NCBI GenBank assembly: GCA_015492915.1
Contig: WGED01000419.1
Location: 1 to 8,866, forward strand
DNA: 8,866 bases
From: Cyclobacteriaceae bacterium
GTDB taxonomy: Bacteria > Bacteroidota > Bacteroidia > Cytophagales > Cyclobacteriaceae
Direction of reading: 5' to 3'
This document shows, piece by piece, positions 1-6,078 of the stretch; the first letter of the stretch is position 1, and each line of letters starts with the position of its first letter. Both the position numbers and the translations under genes were made by a program. The notes under the pieces are model-generated. The model had not been told where the DNA came from and ran no database searches. It worked only from the letters and a program-made list of their open reading frames with translations.

Positions 1-88
1 GTATGTTCTACTTTTTCAAAACAATATTTTTTATTTCATTTTCCCGGCAGGATATTCTTCCCTTTTTGCATGAACCCATGAAATTTTT

Positions 89-129
89 TATGATTTTACA
101 ATCATATCCTGATTTCGCATTATCAGGAT
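89..129. repeat. Two abutting small hairpins
   Basis: TATGATT (89-95) pairs perfectly with AATCATA (100-106) across a 4-nt loop. ATCCTGAT (106-113) then pairs perfectly with ATCAGGAT (122-129) across an 8-nt loop. The stems are 7 and 8 bp and AT-rich. They could be the remains of a terminator for a gene left of the window or part of a repeat element. The structure is directly visible; the function is unknown. Confidence 0.4.
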
Positions 130-148
130 TCACTCTTGCAAAATTTGC

Positions 149-173
149 TATGAGAAAATGACCTTTTTTCAAC
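149..173 (+). repeat. Degenerate copy of the CATGAGAAAAT hairpin module
   Basis: TATGAGAAAAT (149-159) is followed after a short loop by TTTTTTCA. This matches the arms of the hairpin modules at 7346-7371 and 7642-7667 (CATGAGAAAA and TTTTTTCATG) apart from the outermost bases. TGAGAAAA pairs with TTTTTTCA through one G-U wobble at the same place as in the other copies. At about 7 kb from the main cluster, it suggests a dispersed repeat family. The match is short and AT-rich, so chance is not excluded. Confidence 0.4.
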
Positions 174-196
174 CCTGCCGACCATTCAGCCCTAAA

Positions 197-219
197 AATA
201 CGCGTATTATTCATATGAA
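197..219. promoter_or_regulatory. Two adjacent perfect palindromes, candidate operator of ald
   Basis: AATACGCGTATT (197-208) is a perfect 12-bp palindrome. One base later comes a perfect 10-bp palindrome, TTCATATGAA (210-219). They lie about 55-70 nt upstream of the putative -7 element of ald, a plausible place for a dimeric activator or repressor. Alanine dehydrogenase genes are controlled in other bacteria by regulators such as Lrp/AsnC-type proteins. No regulator gene is present here, so the assignment is inference. Confidence 0.3.
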
Positions 220-270
220 AATTAATCATAAAAACAGGCTGCACACACTCGCAAATCTTAAACTCCTGCG

Positions 271-278
271 TATATTTG
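271..278 (+). promoter_or_regulatory. Candidate Bacteroidota -7 element for ald
   Basis: TATATTTG matches the Bacteroidota sigma-factor -7 consensus TAnnTTTG exactly and ends 29 nt before the ald start codon. Transcription would begin around 283-287, leaving a leader of roughly 20-25 nt. No TTG-type -33 element is visible at the usual distance, so the promoter would need an activator or is a chance match. Confidence 0.35.
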
Positions 279-307
279 GCGGAGTAAAAACCTAAACATT
301 TTGAATT

Positions 308-1423
308 ATGATTATCGGTGTCCCAAAAGAAATCAAGAATAATGAAAACCGTGTGGCCCTTACACCTGCAGGTGCCAAAGAGCTGGCAAAACACGGCCAT
401 GAAGTATATATAATGAAAAGTGCCGGTGAGGGCAGCGGCTTTCACGATGATGATTACGTGCGTGCAGGTGCAAAAATTCTGCCCACCATCGAAGACGTGT
501 ATGGCATCGCCGATATGATCATCAAAGTAAAGGAGCCGATCGAACCGGAATATGATCTGATCAAAGAAAATCAACTGTTGTTCACCTACTTTCACTTTGC
601 TTCGTACAAGCCGCTCACCGAGGCCATGATCCGTACAAAAGCTGTTTGCCTTGCATATGAAACCGTTGAAAAAGCCGACCGCAGTCTGCCGCTGTTGATC
701 CCTATGTCGGAAGTGGCGGGCAGGATGGCGGTACAGGAAGGTGCCAAATATCTTGAAAAACCCATGAAAGGACGCGGCATCCTGCTCGGTGGCGTTCCGG
801 GAGTTAATCCCGCCAAAGTGCTGATACTCGGAGGAGGCATCGTAGGTACACAGGCTGCAAAGATGGCCGCCGGTCTCGGCGCTGATGTCACGATCGTGGA
901 TATTAACCTCCAGCGACTGAGGTATCTGTCCGACATCATGCCCGCCAATGTAAGTACGTTGATGTCAAACGAATACAATATCAGAGAATTATTGCCTCAG
1001 CAGGATCTCATCATCGGTGCTGTGCTGATACCCGGTGCGAAGGCGCCGCACCTTATCACCAGAGATATGCTCAGTATCATGAAACCGGGAGCTGTGCTGA
1101 TCGATGTGGCCGTTGATCAGGGTGGGTGTATTGAGACGTGCAAACCGACAACACATCAGAATCCGACATTTATCATCGACGGGGTAATACATTATTGCGT
1201 CGCCAATATGCCGGGAGCCGTACCTTATACCTCAACGGTGGCACTCACCAATGCCACGTTGCCCTACGCTCTCGAACTGGCAAACAAAGGCTGGAAAGAA
1301 GCTTGCCGCAAGCACAAAGAACTGGCGCTCGGCCTGAATATCATTAACGGCAATGTAGTTTACAAAGCTGTGGCTGATGCTTTCGGGTTACCTCATGAAG
1401 ATGTTGAGAACTTTATCAAATAA
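308..1423 (+). CDS. ald: Alanine dehydrogenase
   Basis: NAD-dependent L-alanine dehydrogenase (EC 1.4.1.1), a cytosolic enzyme that interconverts L-alanine with pyruvate plus ammonium. It feeds alanine into central carbon metabolism and can regenerate NAD. The 371 residues match the usual family length. The start MIIGVPKEIKNNENRVALTP is the family signature. Known catalytic and substrate residues fall at the canonical numbers: Arg15, Lys75 (in KVKEP), His96 (in YFHFA) and Asp270 (in DVAVDQGG). The Rossmann nucleotide loop is GGGIVG at 175-180, with an acidic residue, Asp198, at the end of the second strand, as expected for NAD preference. The ATG at 308 is supported by the exact family numbering. 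There is no strong Shine-Dalgarno sequence. It stands alone, with its own promoter candidate, and ends at a strong hairpin. The related PntAA transhydrogenase subunit is excluded by length and by the Ald-specific residues. Confidence 0.97.
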   Translation: MIIGVPKEIKNNENRVALTPAGAKELAKHGHEVYIMKSAGEGSGFHDDDYVRAGAKILPTIEDVYGIADMIIKVKEPIEPEYDLIKENQLLFTYFHFASYKPLTEAMIRTKAVCLAYETVEKADRSLPLLIPMSEVAGRMAVQEGAKYLEKPMKGRGILLGGVPGVNPAKVLILGGGIVGTQAAKMAAGLGADVTIVDINLQRLRYLSDIMPANVSTLMSNEYNIRELLPQQDLIIGAVLIPGAKAPHLITRDMLSIMKPGAVLIDVAVDQGGCIETCKPTTHQNPTFIIDGVIHYCVANMPGAVPYTSTVALTNATLPYALELANKGWKEACRKHKELALGLNIINGNVVYKAVADAFGLPHEDVENFIK

Positions 1424-1431
1424 GAATATTG

Positions 1432-1457
1432 GCTTACCGGCAATTGTGCCGGTAAGC
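1432..1457. terminator. Bidirectional terminator between ald and the TPR gene
   Basis: GCTTACCGGCA (1432-1442) pairs perfectly with TGCCGGTAAGC (1447-1457) around a 4-nt ATTG loop, giving an 11-bp GC-rich stem. It begins 9 nt after the ald stop codon. On the plus strand a pyrimidine-rich, T-containing tract follows (TGTTTCTCC, then more T); on the minus strand a moderately T-rich AATATTCTTATTT follows. It can serve both convergent genes. Unusually, it overlaps the last codons and the stop codon (1434-1436) of the minus-strand TPR gene. Confidence 0.75.
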
Positions 1458-2465
1458 TGTTTCTCCTTCTTTTTCACCCATTTTCCATGAAATCCTGAAG
1501 GCTTCACAGGCTTTTTCCTTGTTCCCGAGCATTAAGTATGTCTCACCGAGATAAAATGCGTTGTATTCAATCAGATTGTCCATTTCGGCGCACTGCATAA
1601 ACATTCTCAGCGCGTTGTCCGGATCGCCTTTCTTCAGGTAGTAAATTCCTTTGTTGCGGTAAGCCCATGGATTTTCCGGGTCGATCATAATACTCTCATC
1701 AATGTCCTTTTTCGCTCGTTCAGGCATTTCCATTGCCAGATACACCGCTCCCCTGTTATTGAGGATATAGGCATGGTTTGATTTCAGGCTTAAGCCCTTA
1801 TTATAGGCTTGCACGGCATCCTGCAGCTTTCCGTTTTTAAAATTTACCATGCCTATTATATTCCAGGCATTGGGGTTTGAGTTGTCCCGTTCCAGTGCTT
1901 CCTCAGCCAGTTCCATGGCTTTTTCATAATTTTTTATGTAGTAATTAACTGAAGCGAGGTTCAGAATGATTTCCGTATTTTCAGGATTCAGATTAAGTGC
2001 ATTTTCAAATGAAATTCCGGCATTTTTATAATCCTTCAACCCGAACAGGGCAAGCCCCGTCAGGAAGTAAAAATCCGCCTTATTCTCATAGGAGTTCTCA
2101 ATCTGTTTCAGATCATCCAACGCATCATAATATCGCTTCAACCCGATGAAAACATGGGCGCGGTTGAATCTGCCATCGGTAAAGGTGCTGTCAATGGTGA
2201 GGCATTTGTCACAGGCTTTCAGCGCCTTGTCCAGCTCGCCTGTTTGCTCGTATACCACACACAAATTATTATACGCCTGCATATAATTTGTGTCAATTTT
2301 GATCGCCTCCCGATAATAGCGGATGGCATCGCGATACATTTTCTCCCTGAATGCCACATTGCCCTTATGCACGAAATGCTTCTTCTCTCTCGATCGGCGC
2401 ACCTCTCCGCACCCCTCCAGCAAAGTCAGCACAATTACGACAAGAAAAAATGCCTGTTTTCTCAT
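1434..2465 (-). CDS. TPR-repeat lipoprotein
   Basis: A 343-residue exported protein made almost wholly of tetratricopeptide repeats. Residues 1-18 form a lipoprotein-type signal (basic MRKQ, hydrophobic FFLVVIVLTLL) ending in a lipobox-like LEGC with Cys19 as the predicted lipidated residue. The Glu at -2 is unusual. From about residue 30 I count nine TPR units of 33-35 residues, for example GNVAFREKMYRDAIRYYREA and GMVNFKNGKLQDAVQAYNKG, several ending in the typical D/NP turn. TPR arrays bind peptides or scaffold complexes; no catalytic domain is seen, so the partner is unknown. Its ATG overlaps the stop of the DUF190 gene in an ATGA arrangement, which implies translational coupling and co-regulation with crcB-DUF190. 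The final codons lie inside the terminator hairpin. The TPR and lipoprotein assignment is firm; any role in fluoride tolerance is inference. Confidence 0.9.
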   Translation of the reverse strand: MRKQAFFLVVIVLTLLEGCGEVRRSREKKHFVHKGNVAFREKMYRDAIRYYREAIKIDTNYMQAYNNLCVVYEQTGELDKALKACDKCLTIDSTFTDGRFNRAHVFIGLKRYYDALDDLKQIENSYENKADFYFLTGLALFGLKDYKNAGISFENALNLNPENTEIILNLASVNYYIKNYEKAMELAEEALERDNSNPNAWNIIGMVNFKNGKLQDAVQAYNKGLSLKSNHAYILNNRGAVYLAMEMPERAKKDIDESIMIDPENPWAYRNKGIYYLKKGDPDNALRMFMQCAEMDNLIEYNAFYLGETYLMLGNKEKACEAFRISWKMGEKEGETAYRHNCR

Positions 2466-2803
2466 GAGGGCTTCTGATAGCGGTATTTTATCACTTTCAC
2501 ATTTTCCATGGTGATAAGCCCTTCTTTTACGTGCTTATCAAGAAAAGGCATGAGGAGTCCGATCTTTTCTTCCGCATCAACAATTTCAATAATAATCGGC
2601 AAATCTTCCGATAACCTCATAATCTTTGTCGTATGGATACGGCTGGTGGCGCCGAAGCCCATGATCCCCCGCGTGACCGTAGCACCGGCAATGCCTAATT
2701 TACGTGCCTCTTTGATGATGGCTTCATACAATGGAATGTCCTTATACCTGTCGCTCTCCCCTATAAATATCCTGATGAGTACGCCATTTTGTGGAATTTT
2801 CAT
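2462..2803 (-). CDS. DUF190 PII-like protein, CrcB partner
   Basis: A small cytosolic protein of 113 residues, the normal DUF190 size. Family signatures are clear: the strand VLIRIFIGESDRY (residues 8-20), then PLYEAIIKEARKLGIAGATV (24-43), RGIMGFG (45-51) and SRIHTTKIMRLSEDLPI (54-70), followed by IEIVDAEEKI. DUF190 proteins share the ferredoxin-like fold of PII signalling proteins and are often encoded beside crcB, sometimes fused to it, so a regulatory or accessory role in fluoride homeostasis is generally assumed. The biochemical function is unproven. The start at 2803 is 7 nt beyond the crcB stop, and the stop overlaps the start of the TPR lipoprotein gene (ATGA). No distinct Shine-Dalgarno sequence is visible, which fits Bacteroidota or translational coupling. 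Key motifs are intact and there is no sign of decay. Confidence 0.93.
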   Translation of the reverse strand: MKIPQNGVLIRIFIGESDRYKDIPLYEAIIKEARKLGIAGATVTRGIMGFGATSRIHTTKIMRLSEDLPIIIEIVDAEEKIGLLMPFLDKHVKEGLITMENVKVIKYRYQKPS

Positions 2804-2810
2804 GAGCGCA

Positions 2811-3197
2811 TTATTTTATGGTTGTGAGAATAAATTTCGATAACAGAAAACCTGCGACAACGAGAACGACGCCAAAAATATTATTGGTCAGCAAATTGTA
2901 CACAGCGAGTTTTATTTCGCCGTCTCTGTACAGATTGAGCGTCTCGAGCATAAAGGATGAGAAAGTTGTGAAACCGCCCAGTAATCCTACAAAAAGGAAA
3001 ATACGAATATTCGGATTCATGTTAAGCGATTCAAAAACACCCCACAGCAGACCAATGAAAAAAGACCCGGCCAGGTTCACCACCAGCGTGCCCACGGGGA
3101 ATGTCCAGTCAAACCATTTGTATGACAACCCGGAAACAAAATATCGCAGATACGTACCTAAAGCACCGCCTGCCAACAGATAAATGTATTTGATCAC
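2811..3197 (-). CDS. crcB: Fluoride channel CrcB/Fluc
   Basis: An inner-membrane fluoride-selective channel that works as an antiparallel dimer and lets fluoride leave the cell. The 128 residues and four hydrophobic segments (about 4-24, 36-56, 64-86 and 98-122) fit the family. Diagnostic motifs are GGALGTYLRY (10-19), PVGTLVVNLAGSFFIG (34-49, with the conserved pore Asn41) and GLLGGFTTFSSFMLE (71-85), which carries the conserved Phe76 and Phe79 and the Thr/Ser of the pore and central sodium site. The start is GTG at 3197. The open frame extends to 3245 but has no other start codon. A four-codon frame (ATG at 3208) ends with a TGA overlapping this GTG, so translation may re-initiate. The SNF2 gene ends 62 nt upstream, and I see no fluoride riboswitch in that gap. 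Confidence 0.95.
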   Translation of the reverse strand: MIKYIYLLAGGALGTYLRYFVSGLSYKWFDWTFPVGTLVVNLAGSFFIGLLWGVFESLNMNPNIRIFLFVGLLGGFTTFSSFMLETLNLYRDGEIKLAVYNLLTNNIFGVVLVVAGFLLSKFILTTIK

Positions 3198-3259
3198 GGT
3201 CTTTTCATGAATTTTTTTGACAATCGGGTTAAAGCTTTCATCAGGTCAATCCGGTTTTT

Positions 3260-5707
3260 TTATTCCTTTTTCATAAAATTAGCAAATATCCCGGCAATGG
3301 CATTAATGGCATTCACGACTGTTTCTTCATCTTTAACTGGTATTTTTATGGATGTGCGGCCTGTTTCCTTATCTTTTTCGACAAAGTCATTGATGCTAAT
3401 CTCCCCTGATTGCATTTTACTAAAAGTATTGCCCAATTGATCCAGGAAATTTGCCCCGGCGGTTATCAAATCGGCAACCTCAGGTTTGATATTTTGCGTG
3501 GCGCCCTTTCCCGATTTTGTTTCATGTTTTTGCGTTTTGCCCCGTTTTTCCATTCCCGTTTCAACGGCTGACTTTTCTCTGGCCCCAGGACCGGTTGCTC
3601 CAATATCCTTCTCACCCGTATCTTCTCCTACTGTTTGCTGCAACTCATACTCATCGAACTGCTCAACAGTTTTCATGAGTTTTGCGAACTTATCTTCATC
3701 CATCATCACCTGGTCTTCGCCACCGTCCAGCACCCCGGCAAAAATGGATTTCTTAAACCCGATCACGCCAAGGATCTTATGCTCAAGCGTACCTTTAGAA
3801 ATCAGATTGATAACCATGACAGGCTTTTTTTGACCAAGGCGGTGAACGCGTGCAATACGCTGCTCCAGTATAGCGGGGTTCCATGGCAGGTCCAGGTTGA
3901 TGATCACATTGGCTGCCTGTAGGTTGAGGCCCACGCCACCGGCGTCTGTTGACAGAAAAACTCGTTTATCAGGGTCTTTTGTGAAATTGTCAATCAGGCC
4001 TTTGCGCCTGGGCGATGGTATAGCGCCGTGCAGATACTCATACCCGATGTTTAAGGCGCGCAATTCCCTGCCCACCAGTCGTGTCATACGTTCCCATTCA
4101 CTGAAAACCACTATTTTGTCATCACCGCTTTCGATAACATCGCTGATGATCCGCATCAGTTCATCAATTTTCTTGTCATGCCTCGATTCCTGATCGAGAA
4201 TATAGGTGCTGTCGCACGACATGCGAATGCAGGCAAGCGCAATAAGCATACGCTGACGGTCCTTTTCGGGCAAAAACCCCAGTCGTTGCCACTTGCTTTT
4301 CAATCTGGCCACAATGGTATAATGATCATCATGCATGACCCATTGCTCGTCAGTCATATCTACAAAATAATTTTTATCGATGCGTTCGGGTAATTGCCCC
4401 AGTATTTCATTTTTGGTCCGCCGTATAAGGATATCATGCAGCAATTTGTTTATTTCATTCAGGTGCTGGTATCCAATCACTTTACCGCCTGAGGCGTCTT
4501 TTATCTGATGTTTGTCCAGAAACCTGAACAAAGCGCCCAGCTTGTACGGGTCAATAAACTCCACAATCGAATGTAGTTCTTCAAGTTTGTTTTCAAGGGG
4601 GGTGCCGGTGAGCACAAAAGCATACTGTGAGCGGAGTTTCTTTAGCCCTTTGGCCGTTTTCGTTTTCCAGTTTTTAATCCGCTGCGCCTCATCGAGGATG
4701 ACCAGGTCAAATTCGGCCTCATTCAGATAGCCAACGTCATTAAGGCCGACCCCGTAGCTGACAATCTTGAAAAACCCATCGGTCTGATACTGTTTCCTGC
4801 GCTTTTCTACCGTGCCTTCTATCACCCGCACACTTCTGTCTGTAAATTTTTCTATCTCATTTTTCCACTGATACTTGAGGGATGTAGGGCAGATCACCAG
4901 TACATTGCTGATGTGCATTTCCCGCCCCATAAATTCAGCGGCTGCAATGGCCTGTATCGTTTTCCCAAGGCCCATTTCGTCTGCTATTATTACCCTGCCC
5001 GCTTTCACCGCTTTAATTACACCCTCACGCTGATAGGGATAGAGGTCAGCCTTGATCAGTCCATCGAAATATTTGCTGTCAATATCCTGGTCAAAGCACT
5101 TGTCAACCAGCGACTCCCGCAATACCCTTCCCCGCTCATTTATTATAAATTCGAGTGCATCAGGATATATCCTGAACTGTGGGTCGAGTTCCCTGGCTTT
5201 TTCTATAAAATGGATGACGTCAAAAAATTTATCCGGCAACAAAAAATTGTTTTCATCAAAATACCCCTTCGCCAGCTCATTTATCTTTTCGACATTTACG
5301 GCCCCTGTTTTTAATTGTAACCTGCGTTCTTTTCCGTATTTTACACTGAAAGAGGAGTAAACGCGCTCATGGCCACCGAGCCAGTATTTATCATTCTCCG
5401 GGTTTTCTTTCAATTGTTTCAGAACAAATTCTATATGTTTACAAGTGCCCAACCCGTTAATTTTAAAATCGGGGCATGTACAAAAGTTCTCTCCAAACTC
5501 ATAGCTTCTTATCGCCACTTTATATTCATTGCCCGATTCCGGATTAAAGACCCTGAAATCTGAAAAAACCGGATGAGCATCCAACTTTCTCACTTTAAAG
5601 TCCTGTTTTTCAGCAAATTGCCTGCGTAGTGCGATTTGCCATTCTTCCGTTGTCATGTCCTCCGGTTTTCTGTAATAGGACACCTTCTTTGTTTCTTTTT
5701 GATCCAT
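3260..5707 (-). CDS. SWIM zinc-finger SNF2-family helicase/ATPase
   Basis: An 815-residue DNA-dependent ATPase of the SNF2/Rad54-like superfamily 2. Near the N-terminus (residues 68-95) is a SWIM-type zinc-binding motif, CTCPDF...CKH, with Cys76, Cys78, Cys89 and His91. The helicase core follows: motif I DEMGLGKT (243-250), Ia VICPTSLKYQW (271-281), motif II DEAQ (339-342), motif III LTGTPLEN (366-373), motif IV VVFSEWERM (533-541), motif V STDAGGVGLNLQ (586-597) and motif VI QRIARVHRLGQ (616-626). All ATPase motifs are intact. Residues 693-740 are a Gly/Lys/Glu-rich, probably disordered linker, followed by a unique tail of about 75 residues. Bacterial members are thought to remodel protein-DNA or protein-RNA-polymerase complexes, and some belong to defence islands; the target here is unknown. 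The start ATG gives a natural N-terminus, with AGG about 10 nt upstream. It is the first gene of the minus-strand cluster. Confidence 0.93.
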   Translation of the reverse strand: MDQKETKKVSYYRKPEDMTTEEWQIALRRQFAEKQDFKVRKLDAHPVFSDFRVFNPESGNEYKVAIRSYEFGENFCTCPDFKINGLGTCKHIEFVLKQLKENPENDKYWLGGHERVYSSFSVKYGKERRLQLKTGAVNVEKINELAKGYFDENNFLLPDKFFDVIHFIEKARELDPQFRIYPDALEFIINERGRVLRESLVDKCFDQDIDSKYFDGLIKADLYPYQREGVIKAVKAGRVIIADEMGLGKTIQAIAAAEFMGREMHISNVLVICPTSLKYQWKNEIEKFTDRSVRVIEGTVEKRRKQYQTDGFFKIVSYGVGLNDVGYLNEAEFDLVILDEAQRIKNWKTKTAKGLKKLRSQYAFVLTGTPLENKLEELHSIVEFIDPYKLGALFRFLDKHQIKDASGGKVIGYQHLNEINKLLHDILIRRTKNEILGQLPERIDKNYFVDMTDEQWVMHDDHYTIVARLKSKWQRLGFLPEKDRQRMLIALACIRMSCDSTYILDQESRHDKKIDELMRIISDVIESGDDKIVVFSEWERMTRLVGRELRALNIGYEYLHGAIPSPRRKGLIDNFTKDPDKRVFLSTDAGGVGLNLQAANVIINLDLPWNPAILEQRIARVHRLGQKKPVMVINLISKGTLEHKILGVIGFKKSIFAGVLDGGEDQVMMDEDKFAKLMKTVEQFDEYELQQTVGEDTGEKDIGATGPGAREKSAVETGMEKRGKTQKHETKSGKGATQNIKPEVADLITAGANFLDQLGNTFSKMQSGEISINDFVEKDKETGRTSIKIPVKDEETVVNAINAIAGIFANFMKKE

Positions 5708-5832
5708 GCTTATCGCCTATTTTCCAATAAATAAATTCAGTTATGCACTTATGGTATTTTTGTCTGGCAAGTTTATCAATTTTGATCGAAAAAAAAGATA
5801 ATTTTAGATCAATATCCACCTGTGATATGGGA

Positions 5833-6024
5833 TTAATTTTTAAACCCAAAATTCTCAATAGGATTTTTTTATGAGAGGTTAAAATACAAGGAAATCAGCA
5901 CGTTTGATGAGGAGGCATAATGCACTTTTATGGTGACGAATCAAACGTGAACGAAGTGGCTGATTTTGACGTAGTATAAGCTCGGAATAGAAAGGTTATT
6001 GAGATTTGGGTTAAAAATTTTAAC
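5833..6024. repeat. MITE-like imperfect inverted-repeat element
   Basis: The two ends are near reverse complements. The left end, 5833-5860, reads TTAATTTTTAAACCCAAAAT then TCTCAATA. The right end, 5997-6024, reversed, reads GTTAAAATTTTTAACCCAAA then TCTCAATA; they differ by small indels. Inside lies a second inverted repeat (5892-5966). The whole is about 190 bp with no coding capacity, which fits a miniature inverted-repeat transposable element or a structured repeat. I see no target-site duplication. It lies between the divergent SNF2 and oxidoreductase genes and may carry or displace their promoters. The remaining bases of 5708-6078 show nothing I can name. Confidence 0.6.
5892..5966. repeat. 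Inner hairpin of the MITE-like element
   Basis: AAATCAG (5892-5898) plus CACGTTTGAT (5899-5908) pair with ATCAAACGTG (5940-5949) and CTGATTT (5960-5966). That makes 17 bp of perfect complementarity, interrupted only by a 10-nt bulge (AACGAAGTGG) on the right arm. The 31-nt loop contains a small self-complementary GCATAATGC. Such a stem could fold in RNA or extrude in DNA. The structure is directly visible; the function is unknown. Confidence 0.65.
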
Positions 6025-6028
6025 GCAC

Positions 6029-6071
6029 TGGCAATGCCTCTTTCATTATGGTTTATCTGAATTCATTGCCA
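6029..6071. promoter_or_regulatory. 8-bp inverted repeat before the oxidoreductase start
   Basis: TGGCAATG (6029-6036) and CATTGCCA (6064-6071) are perfect inverted copies separated by 27 nt. The right copy ends 7 nt before the start codon at 6079. It could be an operator (two half-sites or paired sites) or a leader hairpin that affects ribosome access. The repeat is real, but a chance occurrence of this size is possible. No promoter matching TAnnTTTG is visible nearby. Confidence 0.3.
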
Positions 6072-6078
6072 TAAGATC

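Larger units (their letters stand above)
1..307. other. Non-coding leader region upstream of ald
   Basis: This stretch of about 300 bases holds no gene I can support. A minus-strand open frame crosses it but runs on antisense into alanine dehydrogenase and resembles no known family. The region is AT-rich and contains small palindromes: two abutting hairpins at 89-129, a degenerate copy of the hairpin family seen at 7346-7667, and two adjacent perfect palindromes at 197-219. A Bacteroidota-like -7 element lies at 271-278. The upstream gene, if any, ends outside the window. Confidence 0.6.

Noticed and set aside
8..595. Long minus-strand open frame covering the leader and the start of ald
   Set aside because: Half of it is antisense to a certain alanine dehydrogenase gene. 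The translated sequence has no recognisable domain and an aromatic/Cys-rich composition typical of a shadow frame.
3198..3259. Fluoride riboswitch before crcB
   Set aside because: The 62-nt gap has a CTGATGA string and an AAAGCTTT palindrome, but I cannot arrange the conserved pseudoknot and helices of the crcB motif, and the gap is crowded by the upstream stop codon.
3260..5707. Defence-island system built around the SNF2 helicase
   Set aside because: No nuclease, methylase, PLD or other defence partner is encoded nearby. The neighbours are fluoride and housekeeping genes, so a defence role cannot be supported from this window.
5708..5832. Bacteroidota promoter for the helicase gene
   Set aside because: TAAACTTG (minus strand, 5775-5768) differs from TAnnTTTG by one base and lacks a properly spaced -33 TTG, so it is too weak to annotate.
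5610..5858. 82-residue minus-strand frame over the helicase start
   Set aside because: It overlaps the N-terminal coding part of the SNF2 gene in another frame and begins inside the left arm of the MITE-like repeat. It has no family resemblance.
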